Shown: positions 6,336-6,860 of the stretch, piece after piece | How the letters are laid out: each line of letters begins with the position of its first letter | Position numbering within the stretch: position 1 is the first letter of the stretch | Assembly: GCA_964435455.1 (NCBI GenBank) | Contig: CAYSYH010000037.1 | Location: forward strand, 1 to 6,860 | Direction: 5' to 3' | DNA: 6,860 nt | Origin: CAYSYH01 sp964435455 | GTDB taxonomy: Bacteria; Patescibacteriota; WWE3; 2-01-FULL-39-13; JAACPI01 | The notes under the pieces: generated by a model | Seen by the model: only the letters and a program-made list of their open reading frames with translations | Told to the model about the DNA's origin: nothing | Databases searched by the model: none | Translations under genes and position numbers: made by a program

Positions 6336-6521
6336 TTAGGAAAGAAAATCAAAAAGTTAAGAACTGGTCTTGATTTGTTTTAAGACGAACTTGCCCGCAA
6401 AGCGGATGTGCCTTATACAACTTTAACCAAGATTGAAACAGGCGTTATTAAAAAGCCTTCGGTGTATGTAGTGTCGAAGATTGCAAAGGCATTAAATATT
6501 TCAATCGAGGAATTAATATAA
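6336..6521 (+). pseudogene. XRE-family helix-turn-helix regulator, inactivated by a stop codon and start loss
   Basis: The frame reads LGKKIKKLRTGLDLF, then TAA at 6381-6383, then DELARKADVPYTTLTKIETG and KKPSVYVVSKIAKALNISIEEL, ending at TAA 6519-6521. Bridging the stop gives a complete XRE/Cro-type HTH of about 62 residues. In this family the position of the stop is nearly always Gln (S/T-Q-D/E-E-L-A), so a single CAA-to-TAA change explains it. No ATG, GTG or TTG lies between the upstream TGA (6300) and the conserved region; the only one before the stop is a useless TTG at 6375. Downstream starts such as GTG 6408 would lose HTH helix 1. Intact relatives repress or control the adjoining methyltransferase or restriction gene, which begins three bases later. 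Sequence identity of the rest is well preserved, so the lesion is recent or a sequence error. Confidence 0.85.
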
Positions 6522-6524
6522 ATT

Positions 6525-6860
6525 ATGCAAAAACCATATTACAAAAAACCAAGATTTGAATTATACCAAGCTGATTCATTGGTGTTTCTAAAAAAGTTTC
6601 CAGAAAACTCAGTTGATATGGTTTTTGCTGATCCTCCTTATTTTCTTTCAAGTGGTACATTTACTTGCCAAAATGGAAAAATGGTTAGTGTTAAAAAAGG
6701 CGACTGGGATCTGAGTAATGGTTTAAAAAAGAATTTTGAGTTTCATCTTGAGTGGATAAAGGCAGTTAGAAGAATTTTGAGGCCTAACGGAACAATTTGG
6801 GTTAGCGGCACCTATCACTCTATTTATCAATGCGGTTTTGCTTTGCAACTTGCTGGATAT
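6525..6860 (+). CDS. N6-adenine DNA methyltransferase, DpnA-like (3' end outside the window)
   Basis: 112 residues are visible and the frame is open to the last base. Motif IV, the catalytic DPPY (residues 36-39, in DMVFADPPYFLS), lies near the N-terminus. This is the order of beta-class amino-methyltransferases, with the SAM-binding motif I expected near the missing C-terminus. CQNGKMVSVKKGDWD, then RRILRPNGTIWVSGTYHSIYQ and the G-F-A-L-Q segment, follow the pattern of DpnA (the second DpnII methylase) and relatives. These transfer methyl from S-adenosylmethionine to adenine N6 in a short palindrome such as GATC. The exact target here is not readable. The gene follows the broken XRE regulator by three bases in the same frame. 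GAGG at 6507-6510 is rather far from the ATG for a ribosome site. A restriction endonuclease gene may lie downstream. Composition is less AT-rich than the glycan genes. Confidence 0.9.
   Translation, partial: MQKPYYKKPRFELYQADSLVFLKKFPENSVDMVFADPPYFLSSGTFTCQNGKMVSVKKGDWDLSNGLKKNFEFHLEWIKAVRRILRPNGTIWVSGTYHSIYQCGFALQLAGY

Overview
The window is a strongly AT-rich bacterial stretch with short intergenic gaps, genes that mostly lack a Shine-Dalgarno motif, a tRNA gene with encoded CCA, and large YfhO/arabinofuranosyltransferase-like membrane proteins. Together these suggest a Candidate Phyla Radiation (Patescibacteria) genome, possibly Microgenomates. This is inference from style and gene families; no marker gene is present. 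TGA is not read as glycine here: the long frames contain no in-frame TGA.

Region 1 (2-4808, + strand) is a three-gene cell-surface glycan cluster. It holds the 3' part of a giant GT-C/YfhO-like membrane protein, a sulfotransferase broken by a one-base frameshift, and a second polytopic GT-C-type glycosyltransferase. The gaps are 6 and 26 bases, so they look like one operon. The two membrane proteins would build or modify a lipid-linked or envelope glycan, and the sulfotransferase, when intact, would have sulfated it.

Region 2 (4809-5937) holds small genes. A stand-alone MetRS-beta-type tRNA-binding protein runs on + and converges, 9 bases apart, on a minus-strand SemiSWEET-like PQ-loop transporter. 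Upstream of the transporter, also on the minus strand, is a small predicted lipoprotein or membrane-anchored protein of unknown function. The tRNA-binding gene and the lipoprotein-like gene each have a TATCAT -10 box six or seven bases before the ATG, suggesting leaderless mRNAs.

Region 3 (5938-6860) is a tRNA-Ser(TGA) gene followed by about 200 bases with no recognisable gene. After that comes an XRE-family regulator inactivated by an in-frame TAA at a conserved Gln position and lacking a normal start codon. Three bases later begins a DpnA-like N6-adenine DNA methyltransferase that runs off the window. The base composition is visibly less AT-rich after the tRNA. This fits a restriction-modification or defence islet inserted next to the tRNA. 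A 12-bp perfect palindrome and an overlapping 7-bp inverted repeat just before the regulator look like its operators.

The most notable points are the two independent single-base gene lesions (sulfotransferase and XRE regulator), a sulfotransferase in a presumably reduced-genome organism, and the regulator/methyltransferase module with its palindromic upstream region.
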